From positions 4,013,424 to 4,077,423 of the forward strand of contig CAJSYZ010000001.1 of NCBI GenBank assembly GCA_910574455.1: 64,000 nt of DNA. Reading direction: 5' to 3'. Positions within the stretch are counted from its first letter, which is position 1. Each line of letters opens with the position of its first letter. The notes beneath the pieces were generated by a model. It ran no database searches and was not told the origin of the DNA. It was given only the letters and a program-made list of their open reading frames with translations. The position numbers and the translations under genes are program-made. This DNA comes from Trichaptum fuscoviolaceum (Eukaryota; Basidiomycota; Agaricomycetes; Hymenochaetales; Trichaptaceae). This document shows positions 61,298 to 64,000 of the stretch, piece after piece.

Positions 61298-62997
61298 ATG
61301 TCAGTATCCTTGGAAAATATTTTCCACGAACCCTTGGCGAATACACCTTCGCCAGCGCGGCGACTAGCCAGTGCTACCACCAATCACGATACTGACGATG
61401 AAGAAGGCAACTTCCGACCATCGAAACGGAGAAAGCCTGCACTCTTTCTAGATGATCCTGACGAAATCGAGGGTTCTCCAGGAGCCTCAAGCTCACGCAT
61501 AGCTCAGGGCTCGAACGGAGCAAGGCAATCTGCAGCACCCGAAGGAGTGGACTCGCTGTTCGAAGGTCTTGATGAACTAGAGAAAGAAACCGTACCTCTC
61601 AAGCCATTTGACCTAGAAGCTGCACGGCGAGAAGCCAATGCGCGTGTCGCAAAAGAGGCGCCTTCTAGTCAATATACCAGATACGCTGTGCAATCAAGTT
61701 CACCGCCGCGTGAGGGTCTCAGTGAGCAGAAGTCTACGGGGAGAATACCAGGCGCAAAAGGGAAGAATGGAGAGAAGGAGAAACGACCAATTGCGAAAAT
61801 GGATGAAACGAGGCTATTGGGAAAGGACGGCTTTCCGGCTCTCGTCAAGATGTGCAAAGACTTCAAGCCGAAGGGAAAGGGACATGAGGCATGTTCTTGT
61901 CTTACTTTTCCAACCAATCTCTTAACACTCGTTGAAATTCCCATCCTTTGTGCGTTTAGGTTCAAGACTTGAACCGCCTTTTCTCTGTTTACCAGTTCTG
62001 GGCACATAAGATGTATCCGAAGACACAGTTCATTGATACTGTGAATCGCGTGGAGAAGCTGTGCCATCAGAAACGCATGCAGGTGAATGCTTTCTTCACT
62101 TTTCCCTTGTAATTTCCTGAGAGCTAATTACACATCGATTGTCTGAAGGTTGCGCTCAGCGTTTACAAAGATCAAGTGAACGGGACAATAAATGGATTAA
62201 ACCCTGAAAACAGTGATGATGATGATATGCGATCCGACAAGAACGAAGAGGGAGGAGATATTCGAGCTGCTAAAAGTACATCGCCATCTACGCGAGCGGC
62301 ATCATCCTCCCGTGCTTCATCTGCTGCGCTTGATCCACCGCCATCGCGCCCTCCCAGCTCCGCATCTACTCATAACAATGATGACTTTGACATGGGCGAT
62401 GAATTCGACCTCGATGCGATGCTGGCACAGGAAGAGGAGATGATGAACGCACGCGCGAGCTCAAGTACTTCTCATAGACCGCCGACATTAAGCGCGAATC
62501 AGGTGAAAACAAAGCAAGGCGGCGCTTCGAGTGGGATGGACTTTTCGATTACGGAAGACGAGGAGGCGCTATTTGAAGAGCTGTGTGGTGACGATCCGTC
62601 CATGTTCGATGACCCTCCCAAGTTCTCGACGCCCACTGGTGCGACATCGTCCGAGTCTAGACCTACCGGTCCTTCCGCCTTTTCTACTACACAATCCCGG
62701 GCAAGTTCGGATCTGGACGACGAGTGGGCGATCCTCGACGAGATCGAGGCGGAGCAGCTGGCGGACGCGAAGCGAGCAACCGAGTCCACGTCAGCTCAAA
62801 CCGGTCGAACGTCGGGCTCCGTCGGCGAAAACGTAGCCCAGCTTCTTGATGCCAGAGCGAACGATGCGTCTGGAAGCGCAGTTCCTCCAGCTTCTAGTGG
62901 TACCGTACCTTCCCGGGAAGAACCGGAGCTACTTTCCACTACGAATGCTAAGACTGGATATGGCGACGAAGACTGGGATGATATGTATGTTGACTAG
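61298..62997 (+). CDS. CSM3: Replication fork protection protein Csm3/Swi3 (TIPIN)
   Basis: Partner of Tof1/Swi1 (Timeless) in the complex that steadies stalled forks and supports the S-phase checkpoint and cohesion. About 520 residues in three exons, longer than animal TIPIN (about 300) because of a long acidic tail. The N-terminus (MSVSLENIFHEPLANTPSPA) leads to the Swi3 domain: MDETRLLGKDGFPALVKMCK, FKPKGKGHEVQDLNRLFSVY and QFWAHKMYPKTQFIDTVNRV with EKLCHQKRMQ. The tail has DDFDMGDEFDLDAMLAQEEE and ends DEDWDDMYVD, probably interaction motifs (RPA binding in relatives). An upstream frame extension to 61286 lacks an ATG. Confidence 0.92.
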
Positions 62998-64000
62998 CGG
63001 AAATTGTATATTGACTATAGAGGCACTCTTTGTTGCATTGTAGGCTTCGGACTATGCGAAACTCATCGATCAGCTTCCCGATGTCAAAGCAGAGCTCACT
63101 TCCGGCATTCCGGTGATTAAATGGATGACCGAATCTAGCTGGAACAATCGGTGCCTGTCGATCACGGTTGCTTTCATATCTCAGACACTTTCCCCAGATG
63201 AAAATCTTGCTTTCTCTAGCCCACGTATGGTGATAAGAATTCAACTAATTTAAGAAAGTCTTGAGAATCTACAATTGCAAAATATTTTTCCCGCTAACAG
63301 AGATGTCACTATTCTACTAGTAACGTATCATGATAATGGATTTCCTCTTGCTTTCACTATATCGCTTTAATTGTAAGCTGTCTAACAAACCTTCAGCGAC
63401 CTTTACACGGGAAAGGTGAGCGCTAAGCTTCTCTCTACTAAGATAGATAGTGGGATAGCTCCGGAATATGTCGAGAATGCTAGAGATGACCAGCAAAAGG
63501 ATTGTCAAAGGATCTAGATGGCTAACGTTGTCAGTGATGCATTCCTAGACTTGGATTCTATTCTGACACCGAAGTGAAGTGCTGGTATGATCGGCACGGG
63601 CTCCGAGCTCCGTACACCGACATAGGAGATAGCGCCTGACATCGCTGCAGAACAACTTCGGTACCTTCGCGGATGAATATGTAAGGCCCGAATAATCGGA
63701 GAAGACCGGAAGAACTTGCGCGTTCGCCACGATGTGGATCTAAAAACTTCGTGAAGGAGATCCCTCTCCTCCTTACTTCTGTCGCAATCCCCCATTGTGT
63801 CCACTGCTTCTTCCTGCTAACTTCAACTTCTTACCAGCATGGCAATGTACTGGTCGCCGAGATACTCGTAGAGAAAGATGAAGGCTGCAAGAAAAACAAA
63901 GTATGTTATGCATTGCTTCTCTCAGAAGCCCAGGTAGCTGCAGGAAGTAACTGGAAGTTGCAAATGCGCAACGAGCAGTGTACGTTTGGCCGGAAGGAAA
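62998..64000. other. Unresolved right edge, possible partial minus-strand gene
   Basis: On the minus strand, near 63840-63890, a segment reads AFIFLYEYLGDQYIAML followed by GTAAG, like an exon end of a mushroom membrane protein. Open stretches at 63514-63804 and 63317-63508 (LVISSILDIFRSYPTIYL, LSAHLSRVKVAEGLLDSL) could be further exons, but I could not join them in frame or name a family. It may be a gene cut by the window, a decayed gene, or chance. Confidence 0.2.

Overview
The window is nuclear DNA from a filamentous basidiomycete, most likely an Agaricomycete. Three things point there: genes are packed tightly on both strands; almost every gene is cut by many short introns of about 50-60 nt with GTRNGT donors and CTRAY-type branch points; and there is a tandem pair of F-box/LRR-like genes of the kind mushrooms expand. 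All gene models below were spliced by hand. I see no bacterial, viral or organelle DNA, no CRISPR, no rRNA and no convincing complete tRNA.

Layout. 1-1173 is intergenic. 1.2-5.7 kb (+) is a USP7/Ubp15-type deubiquitinase. 6.1-11.5 kb (-) holds SEC66 (ER translocation), mitochondrial tRNA 2-thiouridylase and the centromere protein MIF2/CENP-C. MIF2 shares a divergent promoter with PRP45/SNW1 (+, to 13.7 kb). 14.2-17.3 kb (+) is a large Ser/Pro-rich unknown, convergent with TRF4/Cid14 poly(A) polymerase (-, to 19.9 kb). 21.3-22.5 kb (+) is a small Zn2Cys6 regulator and 23.1-24.4 kb (+) is HTD2 (mitochondrial fatty-acid synthesis). 24.8-28.5 kb (+) is the tandem F-box-like pair. 29.4-31.7 kb (-) is a MUP1/LAT-type amino-acid permease, divergent from NUP133 (+, to 36.6 kb). 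COA8 (-) is divergent from an M13 metallopeptidase (+, to 41.3 kb). HIS3 (-), an SDR (+), a COQ11-like protein (+) and SPT6 (+, to 51.5 kb) follow. 51.5-59.8 kb is gene-poor and holds a second Zn2Cys6 regulator (55.9-57.0 kb). NTM1 (-) and CSM3/TIPIN (+) are divergent at 59.8-63.0 kb. The last 1 kb is unresolved.

Most genes are unrelated housekeeping functions: transcription, RNA processing, nuclear pore, kinetochore, replication fork, mitochondrial maintenance, histidine synthesis. They do not form a biosynthetic cluster. What is unusual is mostly gene structure and regulation. HIS3 seems to need an AT-AC intron inside its catalytic motif. USP7 and HTD2 need GC-AG introns. The permease and NTM1 carry 16-26 nt coding micro-exons. 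Two start codons are followed or split by introns. The two zinc-cluster regulators share cysteine spacing and an intron position exactly. Two short motifs, TYAACTTGAAG and GACGCGT, recur in the intergenic promoters and sit together upstream of NUP133 and SPT6. No dramatic new multi-gene system is evident.
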